Shown: piece by piece, positions 19,245 to 27,736 of the stretch
Layout: every line of letters starts with the position of its first letter
Numbering within the stretch: the first letter of the stretch is position 1
From: Desulfoglaeba alkanexedens ALDC
GTDB taxonomy: Bacteria; Desulfobacterota; Syntrophobacteria; Syntrophobacterales; DSM-9756
Reading direction: 5' to 3'
Length of the DNA stretch: 64,000 nt
NCBI RefSeq assembly: GCF_005377625.1
Contig: NZ_CP040098.1
Span: 2,101,501-2,165,500, forward strand
Position numbers and translations under genes: made by a program
The notes under the pieces: generated by a model
Database searches by the model: none
What the model saw: only the letters and a program-made list of their open reading frames with translations
Told to the model about the DNA's origin: nothing

Positions 19245-20975
19245 ATGATGCCGGTACACAAGCACGATGTGGTGATCGTGGGGTCAGGTCTTGCTGGACT
19301 CCGAACGGCCGTCGAAGCGGTGGGTTCGGCCGACGTGGCCCTCATCTCCAAGGTCTTTCCCACCCGGTCCCATTCGGGTGCAGCCCAGGGCGGGATCGCG
19401 GCCGCCATCGGAAACGAGGAGCCCGATTCCTGGGAATGGCACATGTTCGACACGGTGAAAGGCGGCGACTACCTGACCGACCAGGACGCCGCGGAAGTGC
19501 TGGCCCGGGACGGGCCTCGAGCGGTCTACGAACTGGAACACATGGGGGTACCCTTCAACCGGACGCCCGAAGGAAGGATCGCTCAGCGCGCCTTCGGCGG
19601 TCACACCCGGGACTACGGGAAGGCGGCGGTGAAACGGGCCTGCTATGCGGCGGACCGGACCGGTCGGGTGATCCTGGATACCCTCTACGGCCAGGCCGTC
19701 CGAAAGGGCATCCGCGTCTATGCGGAACTTTCCATCGTGGACCTCATCTTCCGGGACGGCCGGGCGGCAGGACTGGTCGCCTACGACCTCGCAACGGGGG
19801 AACTCCACCTCTTTCACTGCCGGCTGCTTCTGCTCGCCACCGGCGGCTTCGGAAAGGTCTATAAGACGACTTCCAACTGCTTCGCCAATACCGGCGACGG
19901 CGTCTACCTCGCTTACCGCGCCGGCCTTCCGCTCGAAGACATGGAATTCGTCCAGTTTCACCCCACCGGCATCCACGGCCTGGGCGTGCTCATCAGCGAA
20001 GCGGCCCGCGGGGAAGGCGGGATCCTCCGAAACCGGGACGGCGAGCGGTTCATGGAACGTTACGCGCCGACCATCAAGGACCTCGCCGCCCGCGACGTGG
20101 TTTCCCGGGCCATCATGCAGGAAATCCAGGAAGGGCGCGGCATCGACGGCCAGGACATCGTGCACCTGGACCTCACACACCTGGGAAAGGACCGCCTGGC
20201 CGAACGCCTGTCCGATATTTCCTCCTTCGTCCGAATCTACCTGGGGATCGACCCGGCTTCCGAACCCATTCCCGTCCATCCCACCTGCCACTACATGATG
20301 GGCGGCATCCCCACCGACGTGGACGGCCGTGTCCTGGGAAAAGACCTGCAGCCGGTCACGGGGCTCTTCGCGGCCGGTGAATGCGCCTGCGTTTCCGTTC
20401 ACGGCGCCAACCGCCTGGGATGCAATTCGCTCCTGGATCTCGTGGTGTTCGGCCGGCGAGCCGGAAAGAAAATGCTGGCGCAACTCCCGAACGTTCCGTG
20501 GCCCCAACTCCCGCGGGATGCCGGCGATGCCGTGCGGGAACGCATCGAGCGGCTGAAGGGACGCTCGTCCGGGGAACGCGTCCACGGCCTCCGCCGGGAA
20601 CTCCAGCAGGTGATGATGGAACGCTGCGCGGTGTTCCGCCGGGAAGCCGACCTCCGGCAGGCGCTGGAGGACATCCGGGCGCTCCAAGCCCGCTGCCGCG
20701 ACGGGCTCTACCTGAACTACCGCGGTGAACGCTTCAATACCGATCTTCTGGAAGCCCTGGAATTGGAGTCCCTCCTGGGGCTCGCCGAAACCATCGTGCT
20801 TTCGGCGCTCAAACGCACGGAAAGCCGCGGCGCCCATTGGCGCGAAGATTTTCCGGATCGCGACGACCAACGGTGGCTCAAGCACACGCTGGTCGCGCTG
20901 GAAGACGGCGAGCCTGCGATCTTCTACAGGCCGGTGACCGTCACCCGCTTCGAACCCAAGCCGAGGGTGTACTGA
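19245..20975 (+). CDS. sdhA: succinate dehydrogenase/fumarate reductase flavoprotein subunit
   Basis: 576-aa FAD subunit. The dinucleotide motif VVIVGSGLAGLRTA opens the protein; TRSHSGAAQGGIAAA carries the His that normally binds FAD covalently; EFVQFHPTGIHGLG and KDLAARDVVSRA are active-site regions; HGANRLGCNSLLDLVVFGRR closes the FAD domain. It oxidises succinate or reduces fumarate together with SdhB. The tandem ATGs at 19245/19248 follow GGAGGTG. sdhB starts 1 bp after the stop. No cytochrome b or other membrane-anchor gene is next to the pair. Confidence 0.94.
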   Translation: MMPVHKHDVVIVGSGLAGLRTAVEAVGSADVALISKVFPTRSHSGAAQGGIAAAIGNEEPDSWEWHMFDTVKGGDYLTDQDAAEVLARDGPRAVYELEHMGVPFNRTPEGRIAQRAFGGHTRDYGKAAVKRACYAADRTGRVILDTLYGQAVRKGIRVYAELSIVDLIFRDGRAAGLVAYDLATGELHLFHCRLLLLATGGFGKVYKTTSNCFANTGDGVYLAYRAGLPLEDMEFVQFHPTGIHGLGVLISEAARGEGGILRNRDGERFMERYAPTIKDLAARDVVSRAIMQEIQEGRGIDGQDIVHLDLTHLGKDRLAERLSDISSFVRIYLGIDPASEPIPVHPTCHYMMGGIPTDVDGRVLGKDLQPVTGLFAAGECACVSVHGANRLGCNSLLDLVVFGRRAGKKMLAQLPNVPWPQLPRDAGDAVRERIERLKGRSSGERVHGLRRELQQVMMERCAVFRREADLRQALEDIRALQARCRDGLYLNYRGERFNTDLLEALELESLLGLAETIVLSALKRTESRGAHWREDFPDRDDQRWLKHTLVALEDGEPAIFYRPVTVTRFEPKPRVY

Positions 20976-20976
20976 G

Positions 20977-21678
20977 ATGGAATTGCGTTTCAAGATCTAC
21001 CGGTTCGATCCCCGGATGGACAGCGAGCCGCGGTATCAGGACTACGTGGTGCAGGCGGATCCGCGCGAACGCATCCTGGACTGCCTGAACCGGATCAAGT
21101 GGGAACAGGACGGGAGCCTGAGCTACCGGATGTCCTGCGGGCACGGGGTATGCGGTTCGGACGCCATGCGCATCAACGGCCGCTGCGCCCTCGCCTGCCA
21201 GAAGCTGGTCAAGGATGTCGCGGATTCCGAAGTCCTCTTGGAACCGCTTCCGACCTTCACCGTGCTCAAGGACCTGGTGGTGGACCTGGATCCCTTTTTC
21301 GAACGCGTCAACCAGATGCGGCCCTATCTCCTCGCCGCCTTGGAAGAACCGAACCGGGAACGCCTCCAGACCCCCGAAGCCCGTAAAAAGCTGGATCACG
21401 TGATCCGCTGCATCCTGTGCGCCTGCTGCACGGCGTCCTGCCCCATCGTCCAGGAAGGCACCCCCTTCATCGGCCCGGCCGCCCTGGTGTGGGCCTTCCG
21501 GAACATTTTCGATTCCCGGGACGCCCGGCATGAAGAACGTCTCAAGGCCGTGGACACACCCGACGGTGCCTGGGGATGCCGAAACCATTTCGAATGCACG
21601 CGGGTCTGCCCCAAGGAAATCCCCGTCACCAAGAGCATCAATATCATCAAGCGCGAAATCGAAAAGGCGCTCCGCTGA
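20977..21678 (+). CDS. sdhB: succinate dehydrogenase/fumarate reductase iron-sulfur subunit
   Basis: 233-aa electron-transfer subunit. An N-terminal plant-type ferredoxin domain has SCGHGVCGSDAMRINGRCALAC for the [2Fe-2S] cluster; the C-terminal part has CILCACCTASCP and CRNHFECTRVCPK for the [4Fe-4S] and [3Fe-4S] clusters. The order and spacing follow E. coli SdhB. It forms a heterodimer with SdhA. The electron partner (a b-type cytochrome or heterodisulfide-like anchor) is not encoded within the window. Confidence 0.94.
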   Translation: MELRFKIYRFDPRMDSEPRYQDYVVQADPRERILDCLNRIKWEQDGSLSYRMSCGHGVCGSDAMRINGRCALACQKLVKDVADSEVLLEPLPTFTVLKDLVVDLDPFFERVNQMRPYLLAALEEPNRERLQTPEARKKLDHVIRCILCACCTASCPIVQEGTPFIGPAALVWAFRNIFDSRDARHEERLKAVDTPDGAWGCRNHFECTRVCPKEIPVTKSINIIKREIEKALR

Positions 21679-21831
21679 CACCTTCCGGCGGTTTTCCGCT
21701 TTTGCGATTGAAGCCGTCCGTTACATCTGGTAGTTAGCGAGAGGATCAAAAGCGGCCGGTTGGAGCCGCGTTTCCCAGGCGGGTTCGCTGGCTTGAAAGC
21801 GCGGCGTTTTCTCGAAAAGGAGGGCATGCGG

Positions 21832-22110
21832 ATGTTCGAACAAAAAGAAGTGGAAGCGAAAATTCACGAACTCTATCCGGATATCCAGCGCTACGGAATT
21901 TTCCTCAAAGTGAAAAAAGACCGCCTGATCGGCGCCCAAAACTACCTGCTCACTCTGGAAAAGGACAATCGCACGGCTTCGTTCAAGCTGGATCTGGACG
22001 ATGTCAAGCAATGCATGGCCGGCAACCGGTGTTCACTCATCACGTTGGAACTGGAAAAGTTCATCCGGCAGTTCATCGACGAAAGCTACAGCATTTCGGA
22101 AGCCGGCTGA
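21832..22110 (+). CDS. small conserved-type protein of unknown function
   Basis: 92-aa soluble, charged protein starting MFEQKEVEAKIHELYPDI. ATG 21832 is 8 nt after AGGAGG; ATG 21826 is too close to it. Predicted alpha/beta: helix 5-20, strand-turn-strand with KVKKDRLIGAQNYLLTLEK, then helices. No signal peptide, membrane segment or metal motif. It is followed after 32 bp by an acyltransferase and preceded by sdhB (153 bp), so it may belong to either unit. I do not recognise the family. Confidence 0.65.
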   Translation: MFEQKEVEAKIHELYPDIQRYGIFLKVKKDRLIGAQNYLLTLEKDNRTASFKLDLDDVKQCMAGNRCSLITLELEKFIRQFIDESYSISEAG

Positions 22111-22142
22111 AAGCGGGTGGAAGGGAAAAAGGAACCGACACG

Positions 22143-23075
22143 ATGCTGCATTTCCTGCCGGCTCCCGTAAACGGAGCGCTTTCTCTGATTCTTCTGTCGT
22201 TCAATACGGTTGCCTGCTGCCTGCCGCTGTTTCTGGTGGCTTTCCTGAAGCTCGCCGTCCCCTTTCGCCCGTGGAGAAAATGCTGTGATGTGGTCCTGAA
22301 CGGCATCGCCGAAGGCTGGATCCTAGGGAACAACCTTTCGTTGAAACTCACCAAGAAGATCCACTGGGACGTGAAAGGTCTGGAGGGGCTCAAGCGAAAC
22401 GGCTGGTACCTGGTTCTCGCCAACCACCAGACGTGGACGGACATCGTGGTGCTCCAGAAGATCTTTTGGCGAAAGATCCCCTTTCTGAAATTCTTCCTGA
22501 AAAAAGAACTGATCTACGTCCCCTTTCTGGGGCTCGCGTGGTGGGCCTTGGATTTTCCTTTCATGGAGCGGAGTCCGAGGGGGATGGCGTCCCGGCGTTC
22601 GAGGGCGAGGGGGGGAGACCTGGCGGCCACCGTCAAGGCGTGCGAAAAGTTCAAGACCATCCCGATTTCGGTCATGAACTTCGTCGAAGGCACGCGTTTT
22701 ACCCCGGAAAAACGGGACGGTCAGCGGTCTCCCTTCCGGCACCTGCTGCGGCCCAAGGCGGCGGGAATCGCTATCGTTCTCGCCTCCATGGGCGAGCAGC
22801 TTCACCGGATCCTGGACGTCACCATCGTCTATCCCGAAGGAGTCAAAAGCTTCTGGGCCTTTCTGTGCGGGCGGGTTACCCGGGTTAAGGTCCGCGTGCG
22901 GGCGCTTCCAATAACGTCCGAACTTCTGGGCGATTATTTTGAAGACCGCGAATTCCGAGCCCGTTTTCACGACTGGCTCAACCGCCTTTGGGAAGAAAAG
23001 GACGGGCGGATCGCCGCGCTCCTGGCCGGTGCCGAAGCTGGCTGCGACCCTGTGGCCTTGGAAGGGGCCGCCTGA
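22143..23075 (+). CDS. PlsC-type lysophospholipid acyltransferase
   Basis: 310-aa membrane-associated 1-acylglycerol-3-phosphate acyltransferase-like protein. The N-terminal hydrophobic segment (LSLILLSFNTVACCLPLFLVAFLK) anchors it. The catalytic motif NHQTWTD (HX4D) is near residue 92, and FVEGTRF (second block) near 180; the PFMERS stretch also fits the YihG/LCLAT-like branch of the family. It likely transfers acyl chains to lysophosphatidate in the inner membrane. ATG 22143 follows AAGGA. The run of Gly/Arg near residue 150 (GMASRRSRARGGD) is an unusually basic loop. Confidence 0.88.
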   Translation: MLHFLPAPVNGALSLILLSFNTVACCLPLFLVAFLKLAVPFRPWRKCCDVVLNGIAEGWILGNNLSLKLTKKIHWDVKGLEGLKRNGWYLVLANHQTWTDIVVLQKIFWRKIPFLKFFLKKELIYVPFLGLAWWALDFPFMERSPRGMASRRSRARGGDLAATVKACEKFKTIPISVMNFVEGTRFTPEKRDGQRSPFRHLLRPKAAGIAIVLASMGEQLHRILDVTIVYPEGVKSFWAFLCGRVTRVKVRVRALPITSELLGDYFEDREFRARFHDWLNRLWEEKDGRIAALLAGAEAGCDPVALEGAA

Positions 23076-23151
23076 CGGCCCGCGCTTTACCGAGGCCGTT
23101 GCATGGTCTCTTTTCTCGAACTTCCGGCGAAAACCCTACGTCTTTCTTCAG

Positions 23152-23246
23152 CGTCTGGTGCGTTCCGTTCCTCCATGCGGCGGAACTCCACGCACCCTAC
23201 GCTTCCCGCGAAAGCCACCCTGTACGCCTTGGGCTCCCCGCGAAAG
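23152..23246. repeat. 95-bp GTGCGTTCCG repeat, copy 1
   Basis: Matches 23695-23789 at 92 of 95 positions, same orientation. It contains the inner palindrome GTGCGTTCCG...CGGAACTCCACGCAC. Confidence 0.9.
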
Positions 23247-23251
23247 CGACT

Positions 23252-23275
23252 CTTGTAGGAGCCGGCTTGCCGGTG
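23252..23275. repeat. REP-like motif
   Basis: TTGTAGGAGCCGGCTTGCC followed by GGTGAC. Same family as the copies at 16.8 kb. A further copy, GTGAGAACCGGCTTGCCGGC, lies at 23329-23350. Confidence 0.75.
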
Positions 23276-23480
23276 ACCCGGATCGTCGCGTTGCGGCCGG
23301 GGGCCGGAAAGCCGAAGCGGAATGCTCTGTGAGAACCGGCTTGCCGGCGGCCGGAATGGCAGCACAGGATGAAGCGGTGGTTGTGTAGGGTGCGTGGCGT
23401 GAGGCGAAGCCGAACGCAACGCACCAAGGGAACTCACCGGGTCCACGCCTTGTGGAGCAACGCCAAGGCGTCCTGGTAGT

Positions 23481-23546
23481 CCACCTTGTTCCCAAGCTCC
23501 AGCTTGGGAACACAACTGTGCAGAAGCTCCAGCTTCGATTCCCATG
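23481..23546. repeat. 66-bp repeat containing TTCCCAAGC palindrome, copy 3
   Basis: Exact reverse complement of 44744-44809. It comprises a TTCCCAAGC palindrome (near 23488-23513) and an adjoining segment that ends in TTCGATTCCCATG. Confidence 0.9.
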
Positions 23547-23550
23547 AGGC

Positions 23551-23576
23551 CGTTCCCAAGCCAGAACTTGGGAACG
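23551..23576. repeat. TTCCCAAGC palindrome, copy 4
   Basis: Arms CGTTCCCAAG and CTTGGGAACG around a 6-base centre. Directly adjoins copy 3. Confidence 0.85.
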
Positions 23577-23663
23577 AGGGGAATTGCGTTGCCGCAAAGA
23601 GTTGATGCTGAGTGCTCGGACACGCTCCTAGGGGGCCGTCCGTTCCGGCATGGTGGTCTGTTC

Positions 23664-23700
23664 CAGACGATGAAAAAACGTACGTTTTTTTCATCGTCTG
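23664..23700. repeat. 37-bp near-perfect palindrome
   Basis: Arms CAGACGATGAAAAAACG and its complement with one extra T, centre TACG. It immediately precedes and overlaps the second 95-bp repeat. The A/T tracts beside the centre would give a terminator-like structure in either direction. Confidence 0.85.
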
Positions 23701-23789
23701 GTGCGTTCCGTCCCGCCATGCGGCGGAACTCCACGCACCCTACGCTCCCCGCGAAAGCCACCCTGTACGCCTTGGGCTCCCCGCGAAAG
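23695..23789. repeat. 95-bp GTGCGTTCCG repeat, copy 2
   Basis: Differs from copy 1 at three positions. Unlike copy 1, it is joined to the 37-bp palindrome at its left end. Confidence 0.9.
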
Positions 23790-23908
23790 GTCACCCCATC
23801 GGCCCGGGCCTCCCACAACCGATGCAATGTGGGTACGGCGCCCTCGCCGCGATGAACGTCAAACGGTTCTCATGGGGCATCCTTCCCGCTCCGGCGAAGG
23901 AAGCAGGC

Positions 23909-24673
23909 TCAAGGGGTGGGCGGCGGGTTGAGGAAGGCTTTCTGGAGTGCTTCCGTCATGTCCACGATCCGCGGCCCGGAACGGCACGTAAGCCCGCAGT
24001 CGAAGACTCTGAGGCGGCCTTCCCGCACGGCGCGCGTTGTTTTCCAGACCGGGTCCGCCGGCAAACGGTCCAGAAGCGCCGGGTCGCAGAAAAAGATGAG
24101 GTCCGGGTCACGGCGGGCAAGCTCCGCCGGGTCGCAGGCGAAGTAGGGGGCGGCGCCGTCGGCGGCGATGTTTTCAGCTCCCGCCGTCTCGATCACATCG
24201 TGCTGGAAGGCGCCGGGACCCACAGTGATGAGCGGTTCCCAGTGCATGATGCGCAGCACCCGCGGCCGCTTCGACCGCCGGATCCGTTCGGCGCGCTCGT
24301 GGACGGCTTGGAGGCGGCCTTCCAGGCTGCCGAGGAGCCTTTCGCCTTGCGCGGCTCTGTGCGTCAGCGCCGCCAGGTCGCGGAAGGTTTCCAATGCTTC
24401 GGTGATGGTCGCCGGATCGCTGTGGTAAACGGTGATCCCGTGGGAACGCAAAAGGTCCGCGACTTCTTGCTGATGGCGGCCGAAGGTGCAGACCAGGTCG
24501 GGGCGGGCCGAACGAACCCTGTGGAGGTCCGGGGCGGCCCACGGTCCGAAGCGTTCGAGCGTCTTCACGGCTTCGGGAAAGTCGCAGTTGTCGCTCACGC
24601 CTACCAGGTCGTCGAACGCACCCAGCGCGGCGAGGATTTCCGTCTGAGTCGGAGCCAGGGAAAGGATGCGCAT
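23909..24673 (-). CDS. BtuF-like cobalamin/metallophore-binding protein
   Basis: 254-aa periplasmic-binding-protein fold of the BtuF/FepB class (helical backbone type). It begins MRILSLAPTQTEILAALGAFDDLVGVSDNC-type residues, which is the usual mature-domain start, and has no signal peptide, so a cytoplasmic or scavenging role is possible. GPWAAPDLHRVRSARPDLV and ADGAAPYFACDPAELARRDPDLIF are conserved ligand-side segments. No BtuC or BtuD genes are adjacent. ATG 24673 lacks a clear Shine-Dalgarno. Cobalamin as ligand is the likeliest but not certain. Confidence 0.8.
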   Translation of the reverse strand: MRILSLAPTQTEILAALGAFDDLVGVSDNCDFPEAVKTLERFGPWAAPDLHRVRSARPDLVCTFGRHQQEVADLLRSHGITVYHSDPATITEALETFRDLAALTHRAAQGERLLGSLEGRLQAVHERAERIRRSKRPRVLRIMHWEPLITVGPGAFQHDVIETAGAENIAADGAAPYFACDPAELARRDPDLIFFCDPALLDRLPADPVWKTTRAVREGRLRVFDCGLTCRSGPRIVDMTEALQKAFLNPPPTP

Positions 24674-24791
24674 GGGGGGTTCGGCCCTTAGAGCTTGTGT
24701 CTGATATTGTATGCGGCAGCGTCCGCCCACCGTGATCTTCCCACTCCCGGTGCGGCTTGTCCACCTATGGAGTCAGGCAACGCGCAGGATG

Positions 24792-26039
24792 TCAGTGACG
24801 CCGGCCGGCGGACTGGTGCTGCTGAGGGCCGTGGCGCCATTTCTCCGCCAGGGGAGTTGGCGGGTTTGCCCGGCGCGGCGCTTCCCCTGCGCCGCAAAAC
24901 TCTTTGATAACGCAATATTTCAGCTTGGTACCCAGCATCTTCTTGATGGCGAGCTCCAAGAAGCCGTCCTCGGCGCAGACGAACGTGAATGCCTCGCCGG
25001 TCTGCTGGGCGCGGCCGGTCCGCCCGATCCGGTGGGTATAGGCATCGACGGTGTCGGGCATGTCGTAGTTGATTACGTGGGAGACCTTGCTCACGTCGAT
25101 GCCGCGGGCGGCGATATCGGTGGCCACGAGGATCTCGTAGCGTCCTTGGTGGAATCCGTCCAGGGCTTGCTGGCGCTTGGCTTGGGTGAGGTTGCCGTTG
25201 AGGGCCGCCGCCCGGTAGCCGGAGTGTTCCAACTGGCGTGCCAAGGTTTTTGAGCGGTGCTTGGTGCGGGTGAAGACGATTACCGGCCCGGTGGAGGTTT
25301 GCTCCAAGATCTGTTTGAGCAGGGCCGCCTTGGATTGGGCTGCGACGGGGTAGAAGGTGTGCGCGACGCTTTCCACCGGAGCGGATTTGCCGGCCTGGAT
25401 GGTAGACGGGTTTCGCAGTATGTCCTCGACCAGGCTCCTGATTGCGGCGGGCATGGTGGCGGAAAAAAGCAGGGTCTGGCGACTGCGCGGCAGCAGAGCG
25501 ACGATTTTACGGATATCCGTCAAAAACCCCATGTCGAACATGCGGTCGGCTTCGTCCAGAACCAGGACTTCGACCTGGGACAGGTCGATAGTGCCCCGCT
25601 GAACGTGGTCGAGAAGACGGCCGGGACAGCAGGAGACAATTTCCACTCCGCCGCGTAGCGCTTGGATCTGGGCGTTGATTCCGACTCCCCCGTAAATGGT
25701 GGTGCTCCGAATGTGGGTGTTGCGAGCAAGCTGATGGATGGCCTTCTGAGTTTGTTCAGTGAGTTCCCGGGTCGGCGCAACAATCAGGGCGCGGATCCGA
25801 TTGCGCGGCCCCTGGGTGAGGCGCTGCACGATGGGCAGGGCAAAAGCCGCCGTCTTCCCGGTCCCGGTCTGTGCCAGGCCGATGACGTCCAGGCCTTGCA
25901 GGATGCTGGGGATTGCCTGTTCCTGGATCGGGGTGGGTGTGGAGTAGCCGATGGACCGTAGGTTGTTCAGAATGCGGGAATCAAGGTCAAAACAATCGAA
26001 ATTTATATATTTTCTAATTTTCTTTCTCCATTCCTTCAC
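24792..26039 (-). CDS. rhlE: DEAD-box RNA helicase, RhlE type
   Basis: 415-aa ATP-dependent RNA helicase. All core motifs can be read: Q motif (GYSTPTPIQEQAI), AQTGTGKT, PTRELTEQ, DEAD, SAT, ARGID and HRIGRTGR. Motif Ib reads CPGRLLD, where the family almost always has TPGR. The short C-terminal tail is basic and Pro-rich. These enzymes help ribosome assembly and RNA turnover, often at low temperature. GTG 26039 gives a basic N-terminal extension (EWRKKIRKYIN) before the usual FDCFDLD start; the true start could be slightly later. The leader is AT-rich. Confidence 0.92.
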   Translation of the reverse strand: MKEWRKKIRKYINFDCFDLDSRILNNLRSIGYSTPTPIQEQAIPSILQGLDVIGLAQTGTGKTAAFALPIVQRLTQGPRNRIRALIVAPTRELTEQTQKAIHQLARNTHIRSTTIYGGVGINAQIQALRGGVEIVSCCPGRLLDHVQRGTIDLSQVEVLVLDEADRMFDMGFLTDIRKIVALLPRSRQTLLFSATMPAAIRSLVEDILRNPSTIQAGKSAPVESVAHTFYPVAAQSKAALLKQILEQTSTGPVIVFTRTKHRSKTLARQLEHSGYRAAALNGNLTQAKRQQALDGFHQGRYEILVATDIAARGIDVSKVSHVINYDMPDTVDAYTHRIGRTGRAQQTGEAFTFVCAEDGFLELAIKKMLGTKLKYCVIKEFCGAGEAPRRANPPTPLAEKWRHGPQQHQSAGRRH

Positions 26040-26182
26040 GCATTGACGTGCTCCTTTGCAACGTTTCCAAGCATTCTCATACGTCTCTACTAGAGGATGT
26101 CATTTTCTCAAAACGAACGGCTCCTGCAGAAAAAACGGCCCCGGTTCCAATCCGAGGCTTGAGTTGCACCAACCCTAATGCT

Positions 26183-26302
26183 TCATGATGGAGAAGGCAA
26201 GAAAATAATGGAAAGGCCGGCCGGGAAGGTGAAAACTGAAAACCCCTTGGGGCGGCGGTTCTTTGAGTCGCTATTTTTCCGGAACAGCTTAATTCTTTTC
26301 AT
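26183..26302 (-). CDS. possible 39-aa basic leader-type peptide
   Basis: Short frame, ATG 26302, preceded by AAAGGAGACGGTAAA, one of the best ribosome sites in the region. The peptide is basic at its start (MKRIKLFRKNSDSKNRRPKG) and hydrophobic at its end (FTFPAGLSIIFLPS). It ends 143 bp before rhlE on the same strand. It may be a leader peptide or a free small protein; no homologue is known to me. Confidence 0.35.
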   Translation of the reverse strand: MKRIKLFRKNSDSKNRRPKGFSVFTFPAGLSIIFLPSPS

Positions 26303-26662
26303 TTTACCGTCTCCTTTCGTTTTTTTGCGTCCAACAGGGGCCCAGGATTTGTAAGACTTCAACGGAATTGGAATTTTCCTTCGCATGCGTTAGCTTGATT
26401 TCATTGAACATCGGCCCAGCACCCACCGGGAGGCCGCCGGAGTCCAGTCGTTCCCTGACGAGTTCCGGTTCTGCGGATCCAAGATGAATCGTCCGGCAGA
26501 TCGGGAACGCGGTTCCGTTCCTCCTGGCGGCCTGCCTTGCCGACTGCGTGACGGGGATGCTCGGGGCGGGAAAAGAATCCATTTGCCCGGGCTCGTCTGC
26601 CGCCGTGACGAAACCCGGCGCATTCCCGGCAAAAGACAAGAACCTCGAGGAGGATACGACCA
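26303..26662. other. region between small ORF and the OYE gene
   Basis: 360 bp. Overlapping open frames occur on both strands. A minus-strand frame of about 127 codons (26687-26304) has a plausible C-terminal part (LPVGAGPMFNEIKLTHA), but its start lies inside the next gene and no family is recognised. The OYE ribosome site AGGAGG is at 26649-26654. No gene called. Confidence 0.4.
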
Positions 26663-27736
26663 ATGGCAAAGTCAGTTCTCTTTTCACCCCTTAGAATCAA
26701 GGACGTCGAGTTTCGCAACCGGATTTTCGTTTCCCCCATGTGCCAGTATTCCAGTGAGGACGGTCTGCCCACGGACTGGCACCTGGTTCACCTGGGGAGC
26801 CGTGCCGTGGGTGGGGCTGCCCTAGTCTTGGTCGAGGCCACGGCCGTTTCGCCCGAAGGGCGCATAAGCCCGTGGGATTCGGGCATCTGGTCCGGGCGGC
26901 ACGCCCTCGCGTTGCAGAAGATTACGGCGTTTCTCAAGGCCCAGGGAGCCGTGCCCGGCATTCAGATCGCCCATGCGGGACGAAAGGCCTCCACGGACGC
27001 CCCGTGGAGAGGCGGTAGGCCCCTGGGAACCGATTCGGGGGGCTGGCAGCCGATGGCTCCCAGTCCCGTCCCTTTTGATGAGGTGTCCCCGGTGCCCCGG
27101 GCCATGTCCCGGGAGGAGATCGAGCGGGTGGAAGATCAGTTCGCGGACGCAGCCCGCTACAGCCTCGAGGCGGGGTTCGAGGTCCTGGAGATCCACATGG
27201 CCCACGGCTACCTCGCCCACGAATTCCTCTCCCCCCTGTCCAACCGGCGCACCGACCTCTACGGAGGAGATCTCGAGAATCGGATGCGGTTTCCCCTCGA
27301 GGTCGCCAAGAAGGTGAGGGAGATCTGGCCGGAGAACCTGCCCCTGTTCGTTCGGATTTCCTGTACGGACTGGATGGAAGGCGGGTGGGACCTGGTTCAG
27401 TCCGTCGAGCTTTGCCGCAGGCTGAAAGAATTAGCCGTGGATCTTATTGACTGCTCGAGCGGAGGGCTGGTGCCGCGGGCAAGGATTCCCGTGGGTCCCG
27501 GGTTCCAGGTTCCCTTTGCCGAAGCGGTCCGAAGGGAAGTCGGGATTGCCGTGGGTGCGGTGGGGCTCATTACCAGCCCGGTGCAGGCGGAACAAATCGT
27601 GGCCAACGGGCAGGCGGATGCGGTGCTGCTGGCCCGGGAACTGTTGCGCAATCCCTATTGGCCCTTGGAGGCCGCAAGAGCCTTGGGCGTCGACCTGCCC
27701 TGGCCCCCTCAATACCGGTTGGCCAAACCCGCGTAA
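26663..27736 (+). CDS. old yellow enzyme, YqjM/NamA-type ene-reductase
   Basis: 357-aa FMN-dependent NAD(P)H oxidoreductase with a single TIM barrel and no iron-sulfur domain. Class III features: the FMN-tuning Cys in VSPMCQYSS (near residue 25), the substrate His pair region with [16 protein letters not shown] (near 175-190), [17 protein letters not shown], and the FMN phosphate loop near VGLITSP. It reduces activated C=C bonds; the natural substrate is unknown. ATG follows AGGAGG. It stands alone, with divergent rhlE and the accessory island on either side. Confidence 0.93.
   Translation: MAKSVLFSPLRIKDVEFRNRIFVSPMCQYSSEDGLPTDWHLVHLGSRAVGGAALVLVEATAVSPEGRISPWDSGIWSGRHALALQKITAFLKAQGAVPGIQIAHAGRKASTDAPWRGGRPLGTDSGGWQPMAPSPVPFDEVSPVPRAMSREEIERVEDQFADAARYSLEAGFEVLEIHMAHGYLAHEFLSPLSNRRTDLYGGDLENRMRFPLEVAKKVREIWPENLPLFVRISCTDWMEGGWDLVQSVELCRRLKELAVDLIDCSSGGLVPRARIPVGPGFQVPFAEAVRREVGIAVGAVGLITSPVQAEQIVANGQADAVLLARELLRNPYWPLEAARALGVDLPWPPQYRLAKPA

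Larger units (their letters stand above)
23076..23908. other. repeat cluster without genes
   Basis: 833 bp between an acyltransferase and a convergent btuF-like gene. It carries two 95-bp GTGCGTTCCG-type repeats, REP-like motifs, two TTCCCAAGC palindromes and a long near-perfect hairpin, each listed separately. Several open frames cross it, but their codons are dictated by the repeats. No gene is supported. Confidence 0.7.

Noticed and set aside
24680-24790. B12-riboswitch-like stretch (CGTCCGCCCACCGTGATC) near the btuF-like gene
   Set aside because: The resemblance is on the strand opposite to the btuF-like gene and the other conserved B12 boxes are absent.
26304-26687. 127-codon minus-strand frame upstream of the small ORF
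   Set aside because: Its start lies inside the old-yellow-enzyme gene and covers that gene's ribosome site; no family recognised.
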